Shown: positions 53,766-62,433, counted from the stretch's first letter. The stretch is DNA of 64,000 nucleotides from CALBGR01 sp964499935 (GCA_964499935.1 CAZCMS010000001.1:248001-312000), one strand, 5' to 3'. The notes: a model not told the origin generated them from the letters alone. Numbers and translations: made by a program.

Positions 53766-55964
53766 ATGCTTAATGCGATACTTCTATTTGGGTGTCTTGC
53801 TACTGCCATACTTGGCCTTATTGTGGTGTATAGTAACCCAAAGTCACCAGTCAACAGATCGTTGGCCGGGTTTATATTTGCAGGTTTTTTGTGGGCATCT
53901 ACTAATCTCGCAACAAATATTGCGGATGCGTCTCATTTCTCTGAACTACTAACAGTCTCTCAGTTGACCTTGATAGGGGCGAGCTTGTTGCCTGCATTCT
54001 TCCTATTTTTTATATATACATATTTACAAAAAGAAGAGGTTTCAAAAAAACAGATCGTGGGCTATTCGTTGCCGAGCATACTATTGCTCGGAGTGACTTT
54101 TACCGATCTTAACATTAGGGAGATAGATGGTTCTTTGCAGGCAGGATCTGCGTATTACTTCCTTATCGTTTACTATATTATTTGTTTTACGCACGGCACA
54201 AGACTATTAATGCGTGAATATAGCACTTCCACTAACCATATAGCTAGGCGCCAAATGCAATTTATATTTATGGGGATAGTTTCGAGCGTTTCGTTTGGGA
54301 TGATATTTAATGCTGTATTACCAATTTTCGGGTATATAGAAGCTTCGTACATAGGCTCGGTCTCGGTGCTGTTTTTTGCGTTCTTTACCTCTTTGGCTAT
54401 AGTGCGATACAGGCTTCTGAATATCAGGCTCATTGTTGCTCGATCTGTGGCGTATGTTTTGTCTATAGGGCTTCTTTTCTTGTGTTACATAATTGCTTAC
54501 ACGTTACTAATGCGTGTAATGGCGGGTGAAAACAACGTAAGTGTGGCGGTGAGTCTTTTAAACGTAGTTGTTTTGGCACTGGCGGTGCTATTATATCAGC
54601 CTCAAAAGCGTTTTTTTGACAGAATTACCAATAAAATATTCTACCAAGATGCGTATGATCCACAGAAATTCTTGGATCAGTTAAACAAGACAGTTATCTC
54701 TAATATCGAGATAGGTATTTTGCTGAGGCATTCTGCGCAGGTGATTGCATCTAATCTTAGGGTGGACGAGGTAATGTTTATGGTGTTTGAAGGCTCTGAG
54801 AATGGTGATGTGCGATCAATAGGTCTAGCTAAAAAAGCTAAATCACGTGGACTAGTCCATTACCTAAAAAGAGGTGAAATTCCGCAGGAGCGTCTCGTGA
54901 GTGTCGATACGATCGAAAGAGATTACCCAGAGCTTCATAGCCATATGATTGAGAATAATATCGCGGTCATTGGTCAGCTTACTCCAGAGCTTACCATAGA
55001 TCGTCCAGTTCCTGCCTATATGCTTTTGGGTGCAAAAAAGAGCGGTAATCCGTACGGCAGAAGTGATCTGCAGATTATCGAAATCATTGCGGATGAGCTG
55101 GTGGTAGCAATCCAAAATGCGCTCAGATTCGAAGAAATACAGAATTTCAGCATTACGTTGCAGCAAAAAGTTGATGAAGCGACTAAAAAACTTGTAAAAA
55201 CCAATCAAAAGCTCAAAGAGCTAGATGCTACTAAAGATGACTTCATTAGTATGGCGAGTCACCAGCTCAGAACACCGCTCACAAGCGTCAAGGGATTGCT
55301 TAGCATGGTTGTAGAGGGCGATGCAGGCAAATTGACGCCTTTGCAGCAAGAAATGCTTACGCAGGCGTATGTGAGCTCACAGCGCATGACGTATCTTATA
55401 GCAGATTTGCTGAATGCCTCTCGTTTAAAGAGTGGAAAGTTCGCCATAGAGCGTAGCGTGACCAATTTAGCTACTCTGGCGCAGCAAGAGGTTGCACAGC
55501 TTGTAGAGACGGCCAAAGCACGTAGTCTGACGCTTACGTACGAAATACCAGATGCATTTCCTGATCTTATGCTCGATGAAACAAAAACACGCCAATTAAT
55601 CATGAATTTTATAGATAACGCCATTTATTACACACCTTCCGGGGGCGCCATCACTGTAAAAGTTATTGATAAACCCAAATCTGTCGAGTTGCAGGTGGTA
55701 GATACAGGATTAGGGGTGCCAAAAGCCGACCAGCCACGGCTGTTTACTAAGTTTTACAGGGCTAAAAACGCACAAAATGCCCGTCCAGACGGTACTGGGC
55801 TCGGATTATTTATGGCAAAAAAAGTGATTATTGCCCAGGGTGGCGCAATTATTTTCAAGAGTCAAGAGGGCAAGGGGAGTACATTTGGCTTTAGCTTCCC
55901 TAAAACTCCAGAATTGACAGACCTAAGTCAGCAGCCCATAACGACCGTTATAAAAAACCCTTAA
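53766..55964 (+). CDS. Multi-TM (7TM-type) hybrid-free sensor histidine kinase with GAF-like domain
   Basis: 732 residues. About seven to nine membrane helices in 1-275, similar to the 7TM His-kinase N-terminal domain. A GAF-like region covers about 300-460, a coiled coil 465-490, HisKA with SHQLRTPL (phospho-His), and HATPase with FIDNAIYYTP (N), DTGLGVP (G1), LFTKFYRA (F) and GTGLGLF (G2). There is no receiver domain, so it needs a separate partner, probably one of the two receiver-only proteins. It starts 38 bases after the acyltransferase gene. Likely ligand: a small lipophilic signal. Confidence 0.92.
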   Translation: MLNAILLFGCLATAILGLIVVYSNPKSPVNRSLAGFIFAGFLWASTNLATNIADASHFSELLTVSQLTLIGASLLPAFFLFFIYTYLQKEEVSKKQIVGYSLPSILLLGVTFTDLNIREIDGSLQAGSAYYFLIVYYIICFTHGTRLLMREYSTSTNHIARRQMQFIFMGIVSSVSFGMIFNAVLPIFGYIEASYIGSVSVLFFAFFTSLAIVRYRLLNIRLIVARSVAYVLSIGLLFLCYIIAYTLLMRVMAGENNVSVAVSLLNVVVLALAVLLYQPQKRFFDRITNKIFYQDAYDPQKFLDQLNKTVISNIEIGILLRHSAQVIASNLRVDEVMFMVFEGSENGDVRSIGLAKKAKSRGLVHYLKRGEIPQERLVSVDTIERDYPELHSHMIENNIAVIGQLTPELTIDRPVPAYMLLGAKKSGNPYGRSDLQIIEIIADELVVAIQNALRFEEIQNFSITLQQKVDEATKKLVKTNQKLKELDATKDDFISMASHQLRTPLTSVKGLLSMVVEGDAGKLTPLQQEMLTQAYVSSQRMTYLIADLLNASRLKSGKFAIERSVTNLATLAQQEVAQLVETAKARSLTLTYEIPDAFPDLMLDETKTRQLIMNFIDNAIYYTPSGGAITVKVIDKPKSVELQVVDTGLGVPKADQPRLFTKFYRAKNAQNARPDGTGLGLFMAKKVIIAQGGAIIFKSQEGKGSTFGFSFPKTPELTDLSQQPITTVIKNP

Positions 55965-56036
55965 ACAGTCCCAATATTACCAAAATTAAGCGGAAGTTAA
56001 TTGAGAAACCCCCTGCTGACACGATATACTGGATAT

Positions 56037-56462
56037 ATGTCACTCACCAAGCAAGATCTATCAGATATCAGAGGTGTCGTTGTTGATGCAATCAATGAAT
56101 CTTTTGAGGTACTTTCGGTACCTCGATTTGATGCACTTGAGACACGAATGGATCGTATCGAGTTACGCATGGATAGTTTTGAGGCGCGTCTAGAACGTCA
56201 AGAAAAAGAACTTCATGACTTCAGAGATAAAGTACAGGTACGATTTGACCAGATGGATGCCCAAATGCAAGAGCTGAACGCCAAAATTACTATGCTTGAC
56301 GAAGATGTTAAGACACTCTATGCACTGCTTGAGTCATACAAGACAGTCAGCTCTGACCAAAAAGCTTTTACAAGACTTTCTATAGAGAAAAAACTAGCAA
56401 CACTGCATACAGAACTTCATAAAACTGCCAAACAGGCTGGTATTGATTTGTCGCATTCATAA
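56037..56462 (+). CDS. Coiled-coil protein
   Basis: 141 residues from ATG 56037; the TTG 12 codons earlier has no ribosome site. Heptad repeats run from about 25 to 100 (RMDRIELRMDSFEARLERQEKELHDFRDKVQVRFDQMDAQMQEL). Such short coiled-coil proteins are common in Saccharibacteria; function unknown. Confidence 0.7.
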   Translation: MSLTKQDLSDIRGVVVDAINESFEVLSVPRFDALETRMDRIELRMDSFEARLERQEKELHDFRDKVQVRFDQMDAQMQELNAKITMLDEDVKTLYALLESYKTVSSDQKAFTRLSIEKKLATLHTELHKTAKQAGIDLSHS

Positions 56463-56463
56463 A

Positions 56464-56479
56464 TGTGATACAGATCACA
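56464..56479. promoter_or_regulatory. Perfect Crp-type palindrome
   Basis: TGTGATACAGATCACA matches the E. coli Crp consensus TGTGA-N6-TCACA in both arms. It lies one base after the coiled-coil gene and about 146 bases upstream of the predicted start of unit 1. It is probably bound by the Crp-family protein encoded at 18847-19557. Confidence 0.65.
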
Positions 56480-56582
56480 GGCATTATTAGCCTACAGTAC
56501 TGTTATAACAGGGGTGTTTTTATGGTCATAACAGAGGTAGATGAAAATGCTTGTGGTAAAACGTGTATAATGTTATAGCTTA

Positions 56583-56611
56583 TTGACTTTTTTGCCTGAC
56601 TGTGGTAATGT
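56583..56611 (+). promoter_or_regulatory. Promoter of RNA unit 1
   Basis: TTGACT (56583-56588), 17-base spacer, TAATGT (56606-56611). The 135-base stretch from here to the outer helix holds nested stems, for example GAGAT...ATCTC enclosing CGGG...CCCG. Confidence 0.65.
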
Positions 56612-56878
56612 ATATACATTCTCTACTTGAGTAAGAGATGGAGATATCTCGGGAGGGAAACGCTGTCTAGCGCTGCCCGAATCTCAATGTAGTCGAAGGA
56701 AGTTTTAACAATTCGGCTCGAAGAACAAGAATGCTCGATTAACAAAAATCAGGCAAACTAGATAGTCATGGGTCTTTAACAAGACTCACCACCGACTATG
56801 TTCTATATTTCTAAGGATTAATAGGTCCGTCACAACTGGTTTTTAATGTTTGCGTATATCTGTGACGAAGCAATAAGT

Positions 56879-56905
56879 GCATGAGTAGTAACTCGTGCGT
56901 TTTTT
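56879..56905 (+). terminator. Attenuator-like terminator in unit 1 leader
   Basis: GCATGAGT and ACTCGTGC form an 8-bp stem with a four-base loop, then G and six T. It lies 180 bases before the start codon and could stop transcription early. Confidence 0.65.
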
Positions 56906-57087
56906 GTTTCGTCGCCGAGAATCGTAGGCAATGACGAAAGCCAGTATAGATGTGACGACAACTATATTGGTCCCCCGATCAACTAGGGAGGCAACGCAGT
57001 ATGCGACACATGTGTCGTAGCAAGTCCAACCACGTGATCGGGGAGCTCTTCCTGATCGCGAACAACATGAAAGGAAGGTGACCGCAA

Positions 57088-58467
57088 ATGCGAAAGCTGC
57101 TGCGCGTCATTCTGATCGCGTTCTTCGCGATCTTCACGATCACTTCGGTGATCTCCACCGCCAACGCGGCGAGCTACACCAAGGTCCTCCCTGAGGGCCT
57201 CAGTTCCAGTGCCAAGACCGCCAAGAGTCGCATCACGCAGCTTACGGCGAACGACGCCAAGATTCAGGACCGCTTGGCAAGCGACTACGGCTTGACCTCT
57301 GACGAGGTGGCACAGGCCAAGGTCACGAACGTCAAGCGGAGCTCCACCGTTCTCGGCAAGACCGAGGACAACAGCGCCCGCAATGCGCTCACCGGTGACA
57401 TCGTCGCTACGAGTTACATGCACGGGCAGACGGTAGCAACCTGGACGGTCACCCTCAAGGTCTCCAAGACCAAGACGGTTACCGTCAAGTGGAAGTCGGA
57501 CTGCTCGAACCCTCTCCTTCGGAAGGGTGGCAAGAAGCCTCCGATGCGTCGCGTCACCAAGTCCAAGACCTTCACCTTCCCCTTCAGGAAGTCGAAGACG
57601 ACCAAGAAAACGATCGTTTGTCCTTCGGGGCAGAAGATCGAGATCAAGGTGGTTTCCAAGGTCACGGGTCGTGTCAAGGTTCGTACGATCACCAGTGGTG
57701 TCAAGATTGCCTCGCAGCGTCTGACGGCGCAGATCGGCGCGGATATCAAGAACACCATCACGGTGAAGTGTGCTCCGTTCGCACCCCCTCCGCCTCCGCC
57801 TCCGGCTCAGTCGAACAATTGTTCGGCGGGTCAGGTGAAGGACAGCAACGGCAACTGCGTCAACCAGAACAACACGTCTACACAGGACTGTGGTAACGGT
57901 CAGGTGATGTCGTCCACCGGATGCATCAGCGTTCAGGTGAACAACAACTGTGGCGTGGTCGTGATTGGCGATGGCAACAACGTCAACAGCGACAACTGCG
58001 GTAACAAGGAAGAGATCAACATCTGTACCGCGAATGGTGGCTCGTGGCACAACAACGTGTGCACGTACCCGCCTCCGCCGGAGCAACCCAAGCCGAAGTG
58101 CCCTGACGGACGTCCCATCCCGCCGAACGGCGACTGCGATCGTCCTCCGAGCATCACGGTGATCTGGCCTCCGCACATTTACGTTCGGGGTAGTCAGCAG
58201 GTTTACCTTGCTGCCAGCGATCCTGATAACGACGTCTTGAACGTCACCGTCGGTATCACCAGCAGCGCTTGGGGAGCTCGTCTCTCGTCTGTTGTCCCTT
58301 CGGACAACTACGACAAAGGTCCGTGCCCCTCGGGGAAGACCTGCTATCGTGCCACCCTCTGGGCTGGTACGGGTCCGGAGTTTGTCCACTTGTGGGCGAA
58401 GGTTTCTGCCGGAGGCAAGTCTGACGCCACAGAGGGTGTAGTCGAGATCGTCAAGGACGAGTTCTAG
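57088..58467 (+). CDS. Secreted Lys-rich, Cys-containing protein of RNA unit 1
   Basis: 459 residues. Signal peptide about 1-28 (MRKLLRVILIAFFAIFTITS, cleavage after ANA). Residues 30-240 are Lys/Thr/Val-rich beta strands with CPSGQKIEIKV. A Pro-rich hinge (APPPPPPPAQ) follows, then Asn/Cys-rich repeats (CSAGQVKDSNGNCVNQN, CGNGQVMSSTGCISV), then an Ig-like end with CPSGKTCYRATLWA and the terminal VKDEF. The unit 2 protein shares the N-terminal layout, TCY-A--WA and VKDEF, so they are paralogues. The gene is far more GC-rich than the host genes and uses C/G third positions. AAAGGAAGG precedes the ATG. Probably exported to the surface or the host; function unknown. Confidence 0.82.
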   Translation: MRKLLRVILIAFFAIFTITSVISTANAASYTKVLPEGLSSSAKTAKSRITQLTANDAKIQDRLASDYGLTSDEVAQAKVTNVKRSSTVLGKTEDNSARNALTGDIVATSYMHGQTVATWTVTLKVSKTKTVTVKWKSDCSNPLLRKGGKKPPMRRVTKSKTFTFPFRKSKTTKKTIVCPSGQKIEIKVVSKVTGRVKVRTITSGVKIASQRLTAQIGADIKNTITVKCAPFAPPPPPPPAQSNNCSAGQVKDSNGNCVNQNNTSTQDCGNGQVMSSTGCISVQVNNNCGVVVIGDGNNVNSDNCGNKEEINICTANGGSWHNNVCTYPPPPEQPKPKCPDGRPIPPNGDCDRPPSITVIWPPHIYVRGSQQVYLAASDPDNDVLNVTVGITSSAWGARLSSVVPSDNYDKGPCPSGKTCYRATLWAGTGPEFVHLWAKVSAGGKSDATEGVVEIVKDEF

Positions 58468-58645
58468 AAACATACAACCACCATCCGAAAGGAGTAGAAC
58501 AGAATAGTCGGTGTAGACAGGTGTAGCGAGGAAATCGTAAGAGATTGTAGGGCTTTTGCTCTCGTCCCTTATAGATAACCCCGCTACTCCTGTTTCACCA
58601 AGTTAAACACCAGTGACTGTCTAGTTTGCAAAATATAAAATAGTA

Positions 58646-58674
58646 TTGCAATATAATAAAACTTATGCTATAAT
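58646..58674 (+). promoter_or_regulatory. Promoter of the LPKTG protein gene
   Basis: TTGCAA (58646-58651), 17-base spacer, TATAAT (58669-58674). It begins 16 bases after the outer helix of unit 1. Confidence 0.8.
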
Positions 58675-58707
58675 ACATAGTGTTAAGGAGTTAACGAGGA
58701 GAATATT

Positions 58708-59391
58708 ATGAAGATGAAATCACTTATCGCAGGTGCAGTAATTGCACCAGTAGTTGCATTAACAGGTACTGTAAGTGCAGCTACAGCAGGTCAAATCGAA
58801 GGCGGCGACATTTACCGAGTTCGTAACGTAACAAAAAATACTGAATTTACTGATCCTACAAGCGCTGCAAAGTGTGAAGTAGTACAGTTTAAGGTACGTA
58901 TTCACAACCCAGGACCAGATACCCTAGAAGGTGTTAATGTAAAGGCATCTTTACCAGCAACAGCTGCAACATCACACAGCTCTAAAGTAACGGTTACAGC
59001 TACAAACTCTAACCCAACAGAGACTACTGACACAGCAGGTGTAAACCTTACTGAGTCACTAAAGATTAGCTATGTAAAGGGTTCAACTGAGCTGCTTGAT
59101 GCGAACAACGCAAAGCTTTCTACGTTGCCTGATACAATCACTACAACAGGTGTTAATATTGACACCGTAGGTGTATCTACCCAACAGAAACGTTTCGTAC
59201 AGTTCCAGGCTAAGGTTGATTGTCCTACGCCACCCGTAACACCTCCAGTAACCCCACCTGCAACTCCAGCAAAACCTGCTGAGTTACCAAAAACAGGTGC
59301 AGGTGATGTAGTTGCTACTATCGCTGGCGTAAGCATCCTTGGTGCAATCGCTCACCGCTTGTTCACGAGCCGTCGTCTCTCACGCCGTTAA
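58708..59391 (+). CDS. LPKTG-anchored surface protein
   Basis: 227 residues. Signal peptide about 1-25 (LIAGAVIAPVVALTGTVSA). One beta-sandwich domain of DUF11/CARDB type (VVQFKVRIHNPGPDTLEGVNVKASLP...). A short Pro/Thr hinge leads to LPKTG, a hydrophobic segment and an Arg-rich tail (RLFTSRRLSRR), the standard sorting signal. It is likely a substrate of the sortase at 0.66 kb or another. Base composition is host-like, unlike the GC-rich neighbours. AACGAGGAG precedes the ATG. Confidence 0.9.
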   Translation: MKMKSLIAGAVIAPVVALTGTVSAATAGQIEGGDIYRVRNVTKNTEFTDPTSAAKCEVVQFKVRIHNPGPDTLEGVNVKASLPATAATSHSSKVTVTATNSNPTETTDTAGVNLTESLKISYVKGSTELLDANNAKLSTLPDTITTTGVNIDTVGVSTQQKRFVQFQAKVDCPTPPVTPPVTPPATPAKPAELPKTGAGDVVATIAGVSILGAIAHRLFTSRRLSRR

Positions 59392-59508
59392 TAACGGATA
59401 AGACGCACCAAACCTGTGCATAAGTACTAGCATTATCTGGCTACTTATGCTACAGTAGCGGTATAGTTATCGAGCATTGACTGACCGCTCTAGAACAATA
59501 AAACTCCT

Positions 59509-59546
59509 AGACCCCCTATCTAAAACGGTAGGGGGTCTCTTTGTTT
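59509..59546 (+). terminator. Terminator downstream of the LPKTG gene
   Basis: AGACCCCCTA (59509-59518) pairs with TAGGGGGTCT (59529-59538), followed by a T-rich tract. The stretch 59392-59508 before it holds no gene I can see. Confidence 0.8.
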
Positions 59547-59569
59547 GTAATGCAAACAATCACAGTCTA

Positions 59570-59598
59570 TTGACAATTAAGCAAAAGCGTGATAACAT
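59570..59598 (+). promoter_or_regulatory. Promoter of RNA unit 2
   Basis: TTGACA (59570-59575), 17-base spacer, TAACAT (59593-59598). The early leader forms CGGGCG/CGCCCG. Confidence 0.7.
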
Positions 59599-59667
59599 AT
59601 ATATAACCTCGGGCGAGGGTTTAACGCCCGCCTCCGGGGAGTAGCTTAATAATTTACACTCACAACA

Positions 59668-61253
59668 AAACTAGATAGTCATGGGTCTTTAAGCCTAGTC
59701 GAGAGTTTCGACTCTCCTAGAGTAAGATCCACCACCGACTACACTATGTATTTTGTTGGATACAACTTTCAAAGTTTGGATTTGCACATGTAACATCCTT
59801 TCTTATGGGGGTAGCTTTTGCAGATAACATGCTTGTCTGCATCCAGCTATTCCCATCGGGGATTGCACACGGTTATTCTAGTGCCTCTAGAGCCTTCAAC
59901 TATCCCCACAAGGGAGAGGAACACAACATGTCAAGCACCAAGAAGTACATCTACGCCCTGTTGTTCATCGCATTCGCGATGTTCACGATCCACACCGTCT
60001 CCGCCTCCGCCAACCAGCGTTTCCTGCCCTCAGGCATCAGCGCTGTGTCGGCGAGCAAGGCCAAGTCCGAAGTCCTCGACTACGCGTCGCTGAACGACGA
60101 CTACGCCAAGCTGATCGCGACGGAGACCGGAGCCAAGGAGTTCAACCGCAAGGACTACAAGTCCAAGGGGTACTCCAAGGCGAAGCCCGACACCAACAAC
60201 ACGTCCCTGACCTCCGGCGGTTCCATCGCCGAGTCTTCCGGGGCTGTTGGGACCAAGACCCTCGTGCTCGTCAACATCAAGACGGGTAAGAAAATCGAGA
60301 TCATGGTGCGCTGCGCGAACCCCCGTACGGGCGGTAAGTGCCACTGCAAGCCGGTCAAGGTCCGCAAGGTCAACAAGATCCTCGTGAACAAGAAGTTCAA
60401 GAAGGTCGTCAAGCACACCTGCCCCTCGGGACAGGCTGTCACGGTGACCGTCGACGGACGAGTTCGCGGTTGGGTCAAGGGCACCGTCACCGCCAAGGTC
60501 ATTGGTTCGGCGAAGATCTACCTGGATCAGAAGATTCAGCTCAAGGTCACCGCCAAGATCCAGATCGTGTGTGATGAGATGCCTGCGCCGGCTCCGCCGA
60601 CGCCGACGACCCCGACGCCCACCCCTGAGGTCCCCGGACCGCAGGTCTGGTCTGACGGTTCGCCGGCTCACCTCTACGCCAGCACCTCACAATGCAAGGA
60701 CAACCAGGGTGCCTGCAGCAATGCAGTCATCTGGTTCCGTGCCACGAAGGGTGCGAAGCTGGATATCACGACGTCCGGTCCCATTTGGGTTTCGGGTCTT
60801 CGTGAGATTGACACCACCTGGAACAAGGAAGCCTGCCCGGCAAACACCACGTGCTACGAAGCACGAGTCTGGGCTCAGCCCACCGTTGGTATGGCAGCCG
60901 TCAAGGCAGTCGCTACGCTCAACGGCAAGACGGCTGAAACACAGTATCAGTTCCCGGTCGTCAAGGACGAGTTCTAGGAACTGTAGTAGTTCAACCCGCA
61001 ACCACGAAAGGAAGGTGATTCTTATAGAACCGCCATGAGTACCCAACAATTCATGTCTTCGGATGTGATACGTAGTACTTCGGCTTCGGCTGATGTAATC
61101 GGTGTAGGTAACTGAAAAGTTACAAGTGGCCCTAAAAAGCTACAAGCGTGAGTGATAATATTTTTGATTGATTTGAGCCTACCAGCTCTCCTCTAACAAG
61201 AATCCCTAATCACTCACGCCTCACCAAGTTTAAAAACCTATGCGTATCTAGTT
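59668..61253 (+). other. ORF-enclosing structured RNA unit 2
   Basis: AACTAGATA in the 5' strand (59669-59677) pairs with TATCTAGTT (61245-61253). CACCGACTAC (59733-59742) pairs with GTAATCGGTG (61095-61104) at 9 of 10 positions. GGGTC and GATCC close the leader hairpin, which here carries an extra GAGAGT/ACTCTC arm. GGGGGTAGCT (59807-59816) pairs with AGCTATTCCC (59845-59854), a hairpin whose equivalents in units 3 and 4 differ in sequence but keep pairing. In the 3' region GCGTGAGTGAT (61146-61156) pairs with ATCACTCACGC (61209-61219) and encloses GAGC...GCTC. Confidence 0.6.
59928..60977 (+). CDS. Secreted Lys-rich protein of RNA unit 2
   Basis: 349 residues from ATG 59928, preceded by GGGAGAGGA. 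An in-frame ATG at 59805 lies in the leader hairpin and would hide the signal peptide. Signal peptide about 1-28 (IYALLFIAFAMFTIHTVSASA). Then a Lys-rich beta region with CANPRTGGKCHCKP and CPSGQAVTVTVDG, a Pro/Thr hinge (PAPPTPTTPTPTPEVPGP), and an Ig-like end with CPANTTCYEARVWAQ and VKDEF. Paralogue of the unit 1 protein. Very GC-rich with strong C/G third positions. Function unknown; export is likely. Confidence 0.82.
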   Translation: MSSTKKYIYALLFIAFAMFTIHTVSASANQRFLPSGISAVSASKAKSEVLDYASLNDDYAKLIATETGAKEFNRKDYKSKGYSKAKPDTNNTSLTSGGSIAESSGAVGTKTLVLVNIKTGKKIEIMVRCANPRTGGKCHCKPVKVRKVNKILVNKKFKKVVKHTCPSGQAVTVTVDGRVRGWVKGTVTAKVIGSAKIYLDQKIQLKVTAKIQIVCDEMPAPAPPTPTTPTPTPEVPGPQVWSDGSPAHLYASTSQCKDNQGACSNAVIWFRATKGAKLDITTSGPIWVSGLREIDTTWNKEACPANTTCYEARVWAQPTVGMAAVKAVATLNGKTAETQYQFPVVKDEF

Positions 61254-61286
61254 AAATCAATACAGCAGCGTCTGAGCGTAAGAATA

Positions 61287-61315
61287 TTGACTTTTATGCA
61301 GTAAAATGTTAATTT
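61287..61315 (+). promoter_or_regulatory. Promoter of RNA unit 3
   Basis: TTGACT (61287-61292), 17-base spacer, TAATTT (61310-61315). The block around it (AGAATATTGACTTTTATG) recurs at the unit 4 promoter. Confidence 0.65.
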
Positions 61316-61363
61316 GTACATTGTTTTTGGTGCATGGCAAAACGTTGTTTAACAGTTTATATG

Positions 61364-62402
61364 AAACTAGATAGTCGTGGGTCTTTAGTGGCCTTTCACC
61401 GACTATGTATATCGTGATATTTTGTAGTTTTGATGTGGAGATAGCTTTTTGTAGGTACATGTTGCCTGTAGGGAGCTATCTCTAATAGAGACTGCGTGAA
61501 TTGTCTTAGAGTACGACCCCGAAAGGGACCAAATGAGTAAAACTCGTAGTATGAGTAGTGTCCGACGCTCACTGATGATGGTGGCGATTATCGCTGTCAT
61601 TTTTTCCGTCATGCTCGGAGTAGGGTCTGCGTCTGCGACGCGAGTCTACGCTGTGGAGGCGAACGACGCCATCTATGTGATGGAAGGAGCAGAGGTAAGT
61701 ACGAACTATGGGAACTTGACGCTCTTGCCGGATGGCACGCCACACGGTGTTGTCGAAGATTCGGCTCACAACCGCAGGAACTGCGATATCCGGGTGCCGT
61801 ACAGTGGCAGCCTGGTTGTGATCTACGGTTTTTACGCCGTCGAGGTGCCGACGGGCCCTGCGGTGCTGGTGCGTGTTGAGGACGAGTATCCGTCTGTCAA
61901 TATCCTCCACAATGTGAGCTCTTTTAACGCTTACGATCATTGGTACGAGCTGCACAAGAGGCAGGAGGTTGCACTGGTTGCAATCACGGCAGCTTGTCAG
62001 TTCTACGAATCTCGCTCTGCGGGTGCCATTGCTTACGTCAAGGGCATGCGTAGCCTCACGGCTGTCAAGCATTGGGTGGAGATCACGCACAAGAAGCCGA
62101 AGCTGCCCAAGTATCCTGGTGGTCTCCCGGAGCAGAAGAGCGCTGTCGCTGGCCCTGGCAAGTAGCAGTTGACCGTATGCGAACTAGATAAAAGAGAGTT
62201 CTGGGTAGGACTTTCGTAGGTTGCGCAACAATTCGTATTTCATAATGCGATACATAGGTCGGTGCGTAATCACGTCTTTTGACGTGATTAATCAAGGTGA
62301 TGTGAGTATTTTTTGATGATTTGAGCTTTTGCTCTTCTCTCTTGATCTAAATTCCATCACCTTGTAGTACCATATCACTAAAAATCTGTGATTGTTTAGT
62401 TT
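61364..62402 (+). other. ORF-enclosing structured RNA unit 3
   Basis: AAACTAGATAGTC (61364-61376) pairs along its whole length with GATTGTTTAGTTT (62390-62402), using three G-U pairs. CACCGAC-TATGTAT (61397-61410) pairs with ATACATA-G-GTCGGTG (62250-62264): 14 pairs with one bulged G. GGAGATAGCT (61437-61446) pairs with AGCTATCTCT (61474-61483). In the 3' region AAGGTGAT (62294-62301) pairs with ATCACCTT (62356-62363) around a GAGCttttGCTC hairpin. G-U pairs and bulges favour an RNA-level structure over simple DNA repeats. Confidence 0.62.
61533..62165 (+). CDS. Secreted protein of RNA unit 3
   Basis: 210 residues. Signal peptide about 1-35 (MMVAIIAVIFSVMLGVGSASA). The body has RVPYSGSLVVIYGFYAVEV, then YELHKRQEVALVAITAACQFYESRSAGA and a KHWVEI segment, ending YPGGLPEQ plus a short tail. 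The unit 4 protein shares RVPYS-LV, Q-V-LI, ECEN/CQFYES, V-W-EI and PGGLP, so the two are paralogues. There are only two Cys. GC-rich relative to the flanks. GAAAGGGACC precedes the ATG. Function unknown. Confidence 0.78.
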   Translation: MSKTRSMSSVRRSLMMVAIIAVIFSVMLGVGSASATRVYAVEANDAIYVMEGAEVSTNYGNLTLLPDGTPHGVVEDSAHNRRNCDIRVPYSGSLVVIYGFYAVEVPTGPAVLVRVEDEYPSVNILHNVSSFNAYDHWYELHKRQEVALVAITAACQFYESRSAGAIAYVKGMRSLTAVKHWVEITHKKPKLPKYPGGLPEQKSAVAGPGK

Positions 62403-62433
62403 AAATTACGTACGAAGGATAAGCATAAGAATA

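Larger units (their letters stand above)
56753..58629 (+). other. ORF-enclosing structured RNA unit 1
   Basis: GCAAACTAGATAGTC (56753-56767) pairs with GACTGTCTAGTTTGC (58615-58629) over 15 positions with one G-U. Inside it CACCGACTAT (56790-56799) pairs perfectly with ATAGTCGGTG (58504-58513), 1.7 kb away. Local stems include GGGTC/GACTC (leader), CGTCACA/TGTGACG (56828/56861), CCCCGATCA/TGATCGGGG (56973/57035, just before the ribosome site) and GTAGCG/CGCTAC (58523/58582). The unit encloses the GC-rich secreted-protein gene. Related units 2-4 share the two long helices. The alternative reading is a DNA element with terminal inverted repeats. Confidence 0.6.

Noticed and set aside
56500..56511. 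CTGTTATAACAG palindrome as a LexA site
   Set aside because: The spacing differs from known LexA boxes (CTGT-N8-ACAG), and no lexA gene is in view.
56983..58473. 496-codon minus-strand ORF opposite the unit 1 protein
   Set aside because: GC-rich coding sequence leaves the complementary frame open. It has no ribosome site, and its Arg/Val/Asp-rich composition is that of an antisense shadow.
56753..58629. Group I or group II intron
   Set aside because: No P7/P3 core, no domain V, no intron-encoded endonuclease or reverse transcriptase, and the flanks are not exons of one gene.
59805..59927. Upstream start for the unit 2 protein
   Set aside because: It lies in the conserved leader hairpin, and the signal peptide begins at 59928 after a good ribosome site.
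60030..60671. 213-codon minus-strand ORF opposite the unit 2 protein
   Set aside because: Same antisense effect; no ribosome site or family.
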